NCBI GenBank assembly: GCA_012735285.1
Contig: JAAYHT010000203.1
Span: 1-5,267 of the forward strand
From: Clostridiales bacterium
Lineage (GTDB): Bacteria; Bacillota; Clostridia; Peptostreptococcales; Anaerovoracaceae
Direction: 5' to 3'
DNA: 5,267 nucleotides
Notes under the pieces: generated by a model
The model's database searches: none
Told to the model about the DNA's origin: nothing
Seen by the model: the letters and a program-made list of their open reading frames with translations, nothing else
In this document: positions 1 through 4,566 of the stretch, piece after piece
Numbering within the stretch: position 1 is the first letter of the stretch
Layout: every line of letters begins with the position of its first letter
Translations under genes and position numbers: made by a program

Positions 1-731
1 GCATATATGGCAACATTACCTGAGCCAGACACAACAACGGTCTTGTTTTCTATCGAGTTACCATGCTGACGAAGCATTTCTTCAATCAGGTATACTAACC
101 CATAGCCCGTAGCTTCTTTCCGTGTTAGGGATCCGCCGTACAGCAATCCCTTACCTGTGAGCGCGCCATTAAATGAATTGGACAAACGTTTATATATTCC
201 GTATAGGAATCCTATTTCACGTTCACCGACTCCTATGTCTCCAGCAGGAACATCTGTATTTTCTCCTGTATGACGAAACAGCTCTGTCATAAAACTCTGA
301 CAGAATGCCATTACTTCTCGTTCTGATTTCCCTTTTGGATCGAAATCTGAGCCACCCTTTCCTCCACCAATAGGCAGCCCTGTGAGTGAATTCTTAAATA
401 CTTGTTCAAAACCTAAAAATTTAATGATACTAAGTGAGACACTAGGATGAAAACGTAAACCCCCTTTATATGGGCCTAAGGCGCTGTTAAATTGAACCCG
501 GTAACCCTTGTTTACCTGAACTCTTCCAGCGTCATCAACCCATGGAACCCGGAAAATTATTACACGTTCAGGCTCACATAATCTCTCAAGTATACCTGCT
601 TTCTCATATTCGGGATGATCATCAACAAATGGTTGTAAGCTAGTAAGTGTCTCAGTTACAGTCTGATGAAATTCCGGTTCATTCGGATTTTGTTTTATTA
701 TTTTTTCTAGCACATTCTTTGTGTAAGACAT
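1..731 (-). CDS. gdhA: Glutamate dehydrogenase, hexameric type, N-terminal part (cut by window start)
   Basis: Catalyses reductive amination of 2-oxoglutarate with ammonium to glutamate in the cytoplasm. The visible 243 codons, read on the minus strand from the ATG at 729-731, begin MSYTKNVLEK and follow small hexameric GDHs such as that of Clostridium symbiosum (about 449 aa) without visible gaps, so roughly 200 residues lie outside. Catalytic residues are all present at the C. symbiosum positions: K89 in GPYKGGLRF, K113 in FEQVFKNSL, K125 in IGGGKGGSDFDP and D165 in VPAGDIGVG. The start of the Rossmann nucleotide-binding domain is seen as SGSGNVA (235-241). That motif resembles NADP-dependent enzymes more than the NAD-type GFGNVA, but the deciding residues lie outside, so cofactor choice is an inference. 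An AGGAGG site lies 8 nt before the ATG. The gene has its own promoter and a structured leader, and follows the ANTAR regulator gene on the same strand. Identity is very secure; the gene is partial only because the window ends. Confidence 0.97.
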   Translation of the reverse strand, partial: MSYTKNVLEKIIKQNPNEPEFHQTVTETLTSLQPFVDDHPEYEKAGILERLCEPERVIIFRVPWVDDAGRVQVNKGYRVQFNSALGPYKGGLRFHPSVSLSIIKFLGFEQVFKNSLTGLPIGGGKGGSDFDPKGKSEREVMAFCQSFMTELFRHTGENTDVPAGDIGVGEREIGFLYGIYKRLSNSFNGALTGKGLLYGGSLTRKEATGYGLVYLIEEMLRQHGNSIENKTVVVSGSGNVAIY

Positions 732-739
732 AATGTTTT

Positions 740-745
740 CCTCCT
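740..745 (-). promoter_or_regulatory. Ribosome binding site of gdhA
   Basis: A perfect AGGAGG on the minus strand, 8 nt before the ATG at 731. It fixes the start of the glutamate dehydrogenase. It lies just downstream of the U-tract of the leader terminator, so it is free for initiation once RNA polymerase reads through. Confidence 0.9.
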
Positions 746-753
746 GTCAGAAT

Positions 754-788
754 AAAAAAAGGTGCATACCGACACACTGGTACTAACC
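754..788 (-). terminator. Intrinsic terminator (attenuator) in the gdhA leader
   Basis: Read on the minus strand, GGTTAGTACC (788-779) can pair with GGTATGCACC (770-761) around an 8-nt loop. There are three outer pairs, a two-base internal mismatch, a G-U pair and four inner pairs, followed at once by seven T residues (760-754). This is the form of a factor-independent terminator. It lies after the gdhA promoter and before its ribosome binding site, so it would act as an attenuator. It may also end transcripts coming from the upstream glutamine synthetase/ANTAR genes. The stem is imperfect, so its strength is uncertain. Confidence 0.68.
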
Positions 789-794
789 AATATG
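773..794 (-). promoter_or_regulatory. Leader hairpin H2, six-base loop, excludes the terminator (candidate ANTAR site)
   Basis: On the minus strand CATATTGG (794-787) pairs over eight positions, including two G-U pairs, with CCAGTGTG (780-773), leaving a six-base loop TTAGTA (786-781). It uses the whole 5' arm of the terminator at 754-788, so the two structures cannot coexist. The overlap with a terminator and the hexaloop with G at position 4 fit the known ANTAR target layout. Loop position 1 is U rather than the usual A, which is a mismatch to the consensus as I know it. The fold was made by eye, without energy calculation. Confidence 0.55.
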
Positions 795-818
795 CCGATA
801 AAAACCTTTGTTTATCGG
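795..818 (-). promoter_or_regulatory. Leader hairpin H1 at the 5' end of the gdhA transcript (candidate ANTAR site)
   Basis: A perfect 8-bp inverted repeat, CCGATAAA (818-811) and TTTATCGG (802-795), around the loop CAAAGGTT. If the C and U at the loop base face each other as a mismatch, the remaining loop is AAAGGU, with A at position 1 and G at position 4 as in ANTAR recognition hairpins. The predicted transcription start falls at about 817-818, so the transcript would open with this hairpin. H2 begins at the very next base (794). Confidence 0.6.
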
Positions 819-823
819 AAATT

Positions 824-853
824 AATATACCATGTTATTTAGTTTTTTGTCAA
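824..853 (-). promoter_or_regulatory. Sigma-A-type promoter of gdhA
   Basis: On the minus strand a consensus -35 TTGACA (853-848) is separated by 18 bp from a -10 TATATT (829-824). The -10 is preceded by TGG, giving an extended -10. The predicted start is near 817-818, leaving a leader of about 86 nt. The -35 lies about 20 bp past the stop codon of the ANTAR gene, so gdhA can be transcribed on its own. Confidence 0.8.
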
Positions 854-872
854 TAATTTTTATAGGCTTCGA

Positions 873-1445
873 TTATAAATCTTCAAATGTTCTAATTATT
901 TTTTCAGCAACAGCCCTTTTAGTTATGCGCATATCCATAGCCTGCTTTTCAATATACCTGTGGGCTTCTTTTTCAGTCATCTTCATAAAAGATATCAGTA
1001 AACATTTTGCACGGTCCACAATGCGGATATCTTCAATTTTCTTTCTAAGCTGGATGTTCTCAGTCTGCATCTTTTTCATTCTGTAATATAGCGACCTGGT
1101 AAGCGATACCGCTGATAAAAATACATCAATATCAAAAGGTTTTGCAATAGTCAAAACGCCCTCTCTTTCACAAATGGCCGATACAGCCTCATAGAACTCT
1201 TTCTTTACAATTAGAATGACTTGTGTAATCTCTTTAGATGCCACATGCAGTGCAAAGCTTTCACCGGTTTCATCCCTGAGCGGTGAATCGATTACAACTA
1301 AATCAAAATCCCGTTCTAAAAGAACCCTGCGTGCTTCACCACATGACTTTACGGCGGTGATTTGACAGGCTGACGCTGGTATTAGTAATTCAGAAATATA
1401 TGATGCTACTTTTTCTGAAGCTGCTACAATCATAACGTTTTCCAT
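873..1445 (-). CDS. ANTAR-domain antitermination response regulator (NitR-like)
   Basis: A 190-aa cytoplasmic RNA-binding regulator. Residues 1-110 form a CheY-like receiver: the phosphoacceptor position D53 (DLVVIDSPL) and the lysine K102 (TIAKPF) are kept. The acidic pair that normally follows the first strand is replaced by AAS (VMIVAASEK), and the Thr/Ser after strand 4 is absent (ILIVKK). It therefore looks like a degenerate receiver, possibly not controlled by ordinary phosphorylation. Residues about 112-143 are a charged helix, probably a coiled-coil dimer linker. Residues about 130-190 carry the ANTAR signature: RAKCLLISFMKMTEKEAHRY, then AMDMR, and a final VAEKII. ANTAR proteins bind paired hexaloop hairpins and prevent terminators from forming. 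Clostridial members next to glutamine synthetase genes (called NitR or GlnR in C. saccharobutylicum) are proposed to control nitrogen genes. I start at the ATG at 1443-1445, with AGGAAGG 10 nt upstream. A TTG at 1470-1472 would add nine residues but has no ribosome binding site. It lies 27 bp after the glutamine synthetase, so co-transcription is likely; gdhA, with its hairpin leader, is the obvious nearby target. Confidence 0.9.
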   Translation of the reverse strand: MENVMIVAASEKVASYISELLIPASACQITAVKSCGEARRVLLERDFDLVVIDSPLRDETGESFALHVASKEITQVILIVKKEFYEAVSAICEREGVLTIAKPFDIDVFLSAVSLTRSLYYRMKKMQTENIQLRKKIEDIRIVDRAKCLLISFMKMTEKEAHRYIEKQAMDMRITKRAVAEKIIRTFEDL

Positions 1446-1455
1446 ACCTCTGCTG

Positions 1456-1462
1456 CCTTCCT
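1456..1462 (-). promoter_or_regulatory. Ribosome binding site deciding the ANTAR gene start
   Basis: AGGAAGG on the minus strand, 10 nt before the ATG at 1445. It favours this start over the TTG at 1472, which directly follows the stop codon of the glutamine synthetase and has no Shine-Dalgarno-like sequence before it. Confidence 0.65.
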
Positions 1463-1472
1463 GACATATCAA

Positions 1473-2792
1473 TCATATAGTTCCAAAGTATCTTTTTTTA
1501 TAAAACTCCGCCTTATCATTAGCCACTAAAAAGTCCTCTGCTTCTCTTTTTTTAATTGAAATGTACTTTAAGAGTAATTCGTTACCTATTACACTTCTGA
1601 CAAAATCACTGTTTTCCGCAAGCTTAATAGCCTCATCCATATTTACTGGAAGGGGCGTAAGTGCTTTAGTTATGTCCCCTTCCGTTGTATACAAATCTAC
1701 ATTAACAGCTGCCGATAAAACCATACTTTTTTCAATTCCCTCTATTCCTGCTGCAATAATTAGTGCATAGGCAAGATAGGGATTCGTGGATGGGTCGGGA
1801 GAAAGCAGCTCCATCCTGACTTTTTCCCCCGAAGCTGTAGGAATTCTAATGAGTTGAGAGCGGTTCTGGAAGGACCAGGAAACATAGGCAGGAGCTTCAA
1901 ACTTTCCAAACCGTTCATATGAATTTGCAATCGGATTTAAAAAAATCGTAAATTCAGGTATTCTAGCAAGTATGCCGGCGATAAAGCTTTCTGCGACATT
2001 TGACTGCCTTTCCTCTATATTTTTAAAAATATTAATACCGTTTTTTGCAAGAGAAATATTAATATGCATTCCACTTCCTGGGAATTCAAGTAAAGGCTTA
2101 GGCATAAAAGATGCAAACAAACCATTACGGGCAGCAATTGTTTTTACAACCGTCTTGAATGACTGTAAATTATCTGCGCTTGATAGCGCATCGCTAAATT
2201 TGAATACAACCTCGTTCTGTCCTGGTCCTTGTTCGTGATGTGAGCTTTCTGGTTTTATTCCCATTTCTTCGAGGGTCAGGCAGATTTCACGACGTATGTC
2301 CCCGCCAAGATCTAGAGGATACATATCTAGATATCCACCTTTGTCCAGTGGCGTGTCTGTCGGTTCTCCGTCTTCATTCGTTTTAAAAAGATAGAATTCA
2401 CATTCCGCTCCAACCTTGCAAACATATCCCATGTTTTCGTAATGCCTGACAACCTTTTTTAAAATATTCCGGCTGTCATGTTCACATAAAGCACCGTCAG
2501 GGTTTTTTACGTCGCAATAAAAGCGTATTACTCTACCTGGGCTAGGGCGCCACGGCATAACCATTAGCGTAGAAGGATCGGGGAAAAGGAATAGATCTGC
2601 TTGTGAAGCATCCCCAAATCCACATACAGCACGGGGGTCGAACGACACACCGTTTTTTAATGCTGATTCAAGCTCATCTGCCATAATTGACAGTCTTTTT
2701 TGATTGCCTAACAGATCGCAAAAATTGAGCCATATAAATCTAACATCGTTTTCTTTTACAAATTCCAATACTTCGTTTGCAGTTTGATTCAA
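1473..2792 (-). CDS. glnA: Glutamine synthetase, type I, divergent clostridial form
   Basis: ATP-dependent conversion of glutamate and ammonium to glutamine in the cytoplasm; family members are dodecamers. The 439 residues match the usual GSI length. The beta-grasp N-domain is at about 1-100 and the catalytic domain follows. Metal and substrate residues by motif: E130 and E132 (GAECEFYLF), E187 and E194 (HHEQGPGQNE), H243 (GSGMHINISL), R294 (NSYERF), E299, R311 (QNRSQLIRIP) and E328 (RMELLSPDP). One position is odd: the arginine that normally follows E328 by two residues and contacts glutamate (R335 in Bacillus subtilis GlnA) is L330 here, codon CTT. The latch segment reads FDPRAVCGFG where typical enzymes have FDGSS; D52 is kept. 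The start is TTG at 2790-2792, with AGGGGGAG 6 nt upstream and no better ATG. Transcription is from a promoter at 2864-2892, probably continuing into the ANTAR gene. Membership of the family is certain; full synthetase activity is slightly open because of L330. Confidence 0.93.
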   Translation of the reverse strand: MNQTANEVLEFVKENDVRFIWLNFCDLLGNQKRLSIMADELESALKNGVSFDPRAVCGFGDASQADLFLFPDPSTLMVMPWRPSPGRVIRFYCDVKNPDGALCEHDSRNILKKVVRHYENMGYVCKVGAECEFYLFKTNEDGEPTDTPLDKGGYLDMYPLDLGGDIRREICLTLEEMGIKPESSHHEQGPGQNEVVFKFSDALSSADNLQSFKTVVKTIAARNGLFASFMPKPLLEFPGSGMHINISLAKNGINIFKNIEERQSNVAESFIAGILARIPEFTIFLNPIANSYERFGKFEAPAYVSWSFQNRSQLIRIPTASGEKVRMELLSPDPSTNPYLAYALIIAAGIEGIEKSMVLSAAVNVDLYTTEGDITKALTPLPVNMDEAIKLAENSDFVRSVIGNELLLKYISIKKREAEDFLVANDKAEFYKKRYFGTI

Positions 2793-2798
2793 AATATA

Positions 2799-2806
2799 CT
2801 CCCCCT
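2799..2806 (-). promoter_or_regulatory. Ribosome binding site of glnA before a TTG start
   Basis: AGGGGGAG on the minus strand, 6 nt before the TTG at 2792. The purine-rich stretch and the good protein match from the first residues support this unusual start codon. A TTG start could lower the translation rate compared with ATG. Confidence 0.7.
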
Positions 2807-2863
2807 AATTCTTCATGAAACTATTTCCGAGTTACCAACTAATTATTAAAATTATTTGTTCTG

Positions 2864-2892
2864 ATAATAACAATGAGAAAAGTCTAAGTCAA
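2864..2892 (-). promoter_or_regulatory. Sigma-A-type promoter of glnA
   Basis: On the minus strand TTGACT (2892-2887), a 17-bp spacer and TATTAT (2869-2864), with TGT directly before the -10, giving an extended -10. The predicted start is near 2857, about 65 nt before the TTG codon. The leader shows only short alternative pairings (AGTT/AACT/AGTT at 2840-2819) and no U-tract terminator, so I see no attenuator like that of gdhA. No B. subtilis-type GlnR/TnrA box (TGTNA-N7-TNACA) was found by eye. Confidence 0.8.
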
Positions 2893-2913
2893 TTAATCTT
2901 TTAATTATTCTAA

Positions 2914-2937
2914 TGGATCATATGGAATTTATATCCA
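2914..2937. promoter_or_regulatory. Interrupted dyad between the divergent promoters, possible operator
   Basis: TGGAT (2914-2918) and ATCCA (2933-2937) are inverted arms with a 14-bp AT-rich centre. ATGGA is also repeated directly at 2913 and 2922. The element falls in the 52 bp between the two outward-facing -35 boxes (glnA and the PII-like gene), where a shared regulator would bind. The arms are short and could be chance. Confidence 0.25.
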
Positions 2938-2944
2938 CATAAAA

Positions 2945-2973
2945 TTGAAAAGAAGAAGACATCCTGTTAGAAT
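2945..2973 (+). promoter_or_regulatory. Sigma-A-type promoter of the PII-like/antiporter operon
   Basis: TTGAAA (2945-2950), a 17-bp spacer and TAGAAT (2968-2973), with TGT directly before the -10 (extended -10). The predicted start is near 2980, giving a short leader of about 26 nt with no room for an attenuator. It faces away from the glnA promoter. Confidence 0.75.
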
Positions 2974-2991
2974 AGTAATTATTAAAGTGAT

Positions 2992-2996
2992 AGGAG
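2992..2996 (+). promoter_or_regulatory. Ribosome binding site of the PII-like gene
   Basis: AGGAG, 9 nt before the ATG at 3006. A second ATG at 3002, out of frame and 5 nt from the site, would give only a 10-residue peptide. Spacing and protein homology favour 3006. Confidence 0.75.
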
Positions 2997-3005
2997 TGAT
3001 AATGT

Positions 3006-3344
3006 ATGCAGCTTTTGCTGATAGTGTTAAATAAAATCGAATTACTTGACACTTTGCTCGGAAAATTTATGGATAATGGCATTCAAGGTGCAACTATCTT
3101 TAGCAGCACTGGAATGGTTAAAGAGCTTTCAAAATCTAGTGAGAATTACCCAATCTTCGGAACCCTCAGATACCTTATCGATCCAGATAGGCAGGAAAGC
3201 AAGACTATATTCGTTGTTCTGAAAGATGAGCAAGTTGAAAAAACAAAAGAGATTGTCCGACAAGTTGTTGGTGACATATCAAAGCCTGATACTGCTGTAA
3301 TGTTCACCCTACCTGTTCTTTCTACAGAAGGAGTTGAGTTCTAA
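3006..3344 (+). CDS. Small PII-like (GlnB-superfamily) protein
   Basis: A 112-aa cytoplasmic protein that aligns by eye with the ferredoxin-like fold of PII signal proteins. Residues 1-10 (MQLLLIVLNK) correspond to strand 1, 11-24 to helix 1, and GIQGATIF (25-32) matches the PII stretch GVQGMTV. Residues about 37-65 would be a T-loop-like insertion. Residues 66-88 (KTIFVVLKDEQVEKTKEIV and on) match the PII VVPDDQVE region, and VMFTLPV (98-104) matches the terminal FVLPV strand. The B-loop motif of classical PII (TGKIGDGK) is not kept; the equivalent is VGDISKPDTA. Binding of ATP and 2-oxoglutarate in the classical way is therefore unlikely or altered, and the classical T-loop tyrosine is not placed clearly. 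No signal peptide or membrane segment is seen. Its stop is 2 nt before the antiporter start, so the two are translationally coupled, which suggests it regulates that transporter. The ligand is unknown. The PII-like fold is a homology judgement made without a profile search. Confidence 0.75.
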   Translation: MQLLLIVLNKIELLDTLLGKFMDNGIQGATIFSSTGMVKELSKSSENYPIFGTLRYLIDPDRQESKTIFVVLKDEQVEKTKEIVRQVVGDISKPDTAVMFTLPVLSTEGVEF

Positions 3345-3346
3345 CA

Positions 3347-4519
3347 ATGCAATTAAATATGCTTTTCTATCTAGCACTAGTTTTATTTTCAGGACTTATC
3401 TTCGGACGTCTCGTAAAACTAATAAAACTACCTAATGTAACGGGTTATCTGATTGCAGGATTGCTCATAGGACCCTATCTACTTAATCTGGTCCCCCTCA
3501 AGGTGACAAATCAGTTAGGATTAATATCTGAAATGGCACTAGCTTTTATTGCTTTTTCAATAGGTTCAGAGTTTAAAATATCATACTTAAAAAAAGTAGG
3601 ATTAACACCTATTATCATCGCAATTTTTGAGGCCTTGACAGCATCTATTGTTGTAACTGTAGTGTTGCTATTATTTAAATTTGACATTAAAATAGCTTTA
3701 CTATTAGGTGCCATTGCTGCAGCTACAGCACCTGCTGCCACTATAATGGTAGTCAAGCAGTATAATGCAAAGGGCCCTGTTACCGAAACACTTTTGAGTG
3801 TCGTTGCACTGGATGATGCAGTTGCTCTTATTGCCTTTGGTTTTGCAATGGCAATAGTAAATAGCATGCTATATCCAAATGAGGTTTCAGTAATAATATC
3901 GATACTTTCGCCCTTTATTGAAATAATCGGATCTATATTACTAGGTTTTGTGCTAGGTGTACTGTTTACAATACCTTTGCGCTATTTCAAGAAGGATTCT
4001 AATAGGCTGATTATAACCACGGCTTTTGTATTTCTTGGCTCTTCCCTAGCTACTATGCTGGGTTTATCTTCATTACTTCTTTGTATGAGTATGGGTGCAA
4101 TGTTAATTAACATAAGTCACTCATCAAACTCAATCCTCAAACTTGTAGACACTGTAACTCCGCCTATTTTTCTAATGTTTTTTGTGGTTTCCGGCATGGA
4201 GTTAGATGTTGCAATCATACCTAAAATCGGACTTATAGGCACTATATATGTTATCTGCCGTGTTATTGGGAAAGTCTCAGGAGCTTCCGCAGGAGCCACC
4301 ATAATGAAAGCGCCAACACCAGTCAAAAAGTACCTTGGATTAACACTTGTACCACAAGCAGGAGTAGCCATTGGTCTATCATTGGTTGCAGCAAACGCAG
4401 TTCCAGATCTTGGACAAACTATACGTCCAGTAATACTTTGTGCCACATTGATTTATGAATTAGTAGGTCCGGCTATCACTAAATTCTCTTTAGAAAAGGC
4501 AGGAGAAATTAAAGAATAG
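3347..4519 (+). CDS. CPA2-family cation/proton antiporter, membrane domain only
   Basis: A 390-aa integral membrane protein with about 12-13 hydrophobic segments. The N-terminal family signature KLPNVTGYLIAGLLIGP lies at 27-43. The transport core shows TAPAATIMVV (127-136) and the double aspartate D156-D157 in VALDDAVALIAFG. That DD pair marks electrogenic CPA2 exchangers such as NapA and NhaA, where one aspartate binds the cation and proton. K309 (CRVIGKVSGA) is a candidate for the TM10 lysine that pairs with it in NapA. A later PQAGVAIGLS segment (336-345) is also typical of the family. KefB/KefC proteins are about 600 aa because of a C-terminal RCK/TrkA-N domain; here the protein ends after the last membrane helix with a short tail, so cytosolic control must come from elsewhere, plausibly the PII-like protein encoded 2 bp upstream. 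AAGGAG inside that upstream gene (3328-3333) is a rather distant ribosome binding site, consistent with translational coupling. The ion (Na+, K+ or NH4+) cannot be read from sequence; the nitrogen context makes NH4+ worth testing. Confidence 0.88.
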   Translation: MQLNMLFYLALVLFSGLIFGRLVKLIKLPNVTGYLIAGLLIGPYLLNLVPLKVTNQLGLISEMALAFIAFSIGSEFKISYLKKVGLTPIIIAIFEALTASIVVTVVLLLFKFDIKIALLLGAIAAATAPAATIMVVKQYNAKGPVTETLLSVVALDDAVALIAFGFAMAIVNSMLYPNEVSVIISILSPFIEIIGSILLGFVLGVLFTIPLRYFKKDSNRLIITTAFVFLGSSLATMLGLSSLLLCMSMGAMLINISHSSNSILKLVDTVTPPIFLMFFVVSGMELDVAIIPKIGLIGTIYVICRVIGKVSGASAGATIMKAPTPVKKYLGLTLVPQAGVAIGLSLVAANAVPDLGQTIRPVILCATLIYELVGPAITKFSLEKAGEIKE

Positions 4520-4536
4520 AAGCCAAGTTACATAGC

Positions 4537-4560
4537 TGCTATTGTTTATATCCAATAGCA
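4537..4560. terminator. Hairpin between convergent genes, possible bidirectional terminator
   Basis: TGCTATTG (4537-4544) and CAATAGCA (4553-4560) form a perfect 8-bp stem with an 8-nt loop in the 47-bp gap between the antiporter stop and the stop of the opposing EAL gene. Its place suits termination in both directions. Neither side has a clean U-tract directly after the stem; on the plus side a run of five T comes about 20 bp later. It is therefore weak or Rho-assisted at best. Confidence 0.4.
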
Positions 4561-4566
4561 ACTGTA

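Noticed and set aside
832..1086. Open reading frame on the plus strand opposite the ANTAR gene
   Set aside because: It is antisense to a well-supported gene, has no ribosome binding site, and reads as a low-complexity hydrophobic sequence typical of a reverse-frame shadow. The same holds for plus-strand frames at 1561-1770 and 1972-2238 and minus-strand frames at 3511-3867 and 4117-4446.
1446..1472. TTG start at 1472 extending the ANTAR protein by nine residues (MICQEGSRG)
   Set aside because: It directly follows the glnA stop codon, has no ribosome binding site, and the added residues precede the natural first strand of the receiver. The ATG at 1445 has AGGAAGG at a workable distance.
2807..2858. 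Possible attenuator or ANTAR target in the glnA leader (AGTT/AACT/AGTT alternatives, TTCATGAA palindrome)
   Set aside because: Stems are only four base pairs, there is no six-base loop with the expected bases, and there is no U-tract terminator before the ribosome binding site.
2891..2906. Perfect inverted repeat AATTAA-TCTT-TTAATT overlapping the glnA -35 box
   Set aside because: It is made only of A and T apart from one C in the spacer, within very AT-rich DNA, so chance is a sufficient explanation. It is not listed as an operator.
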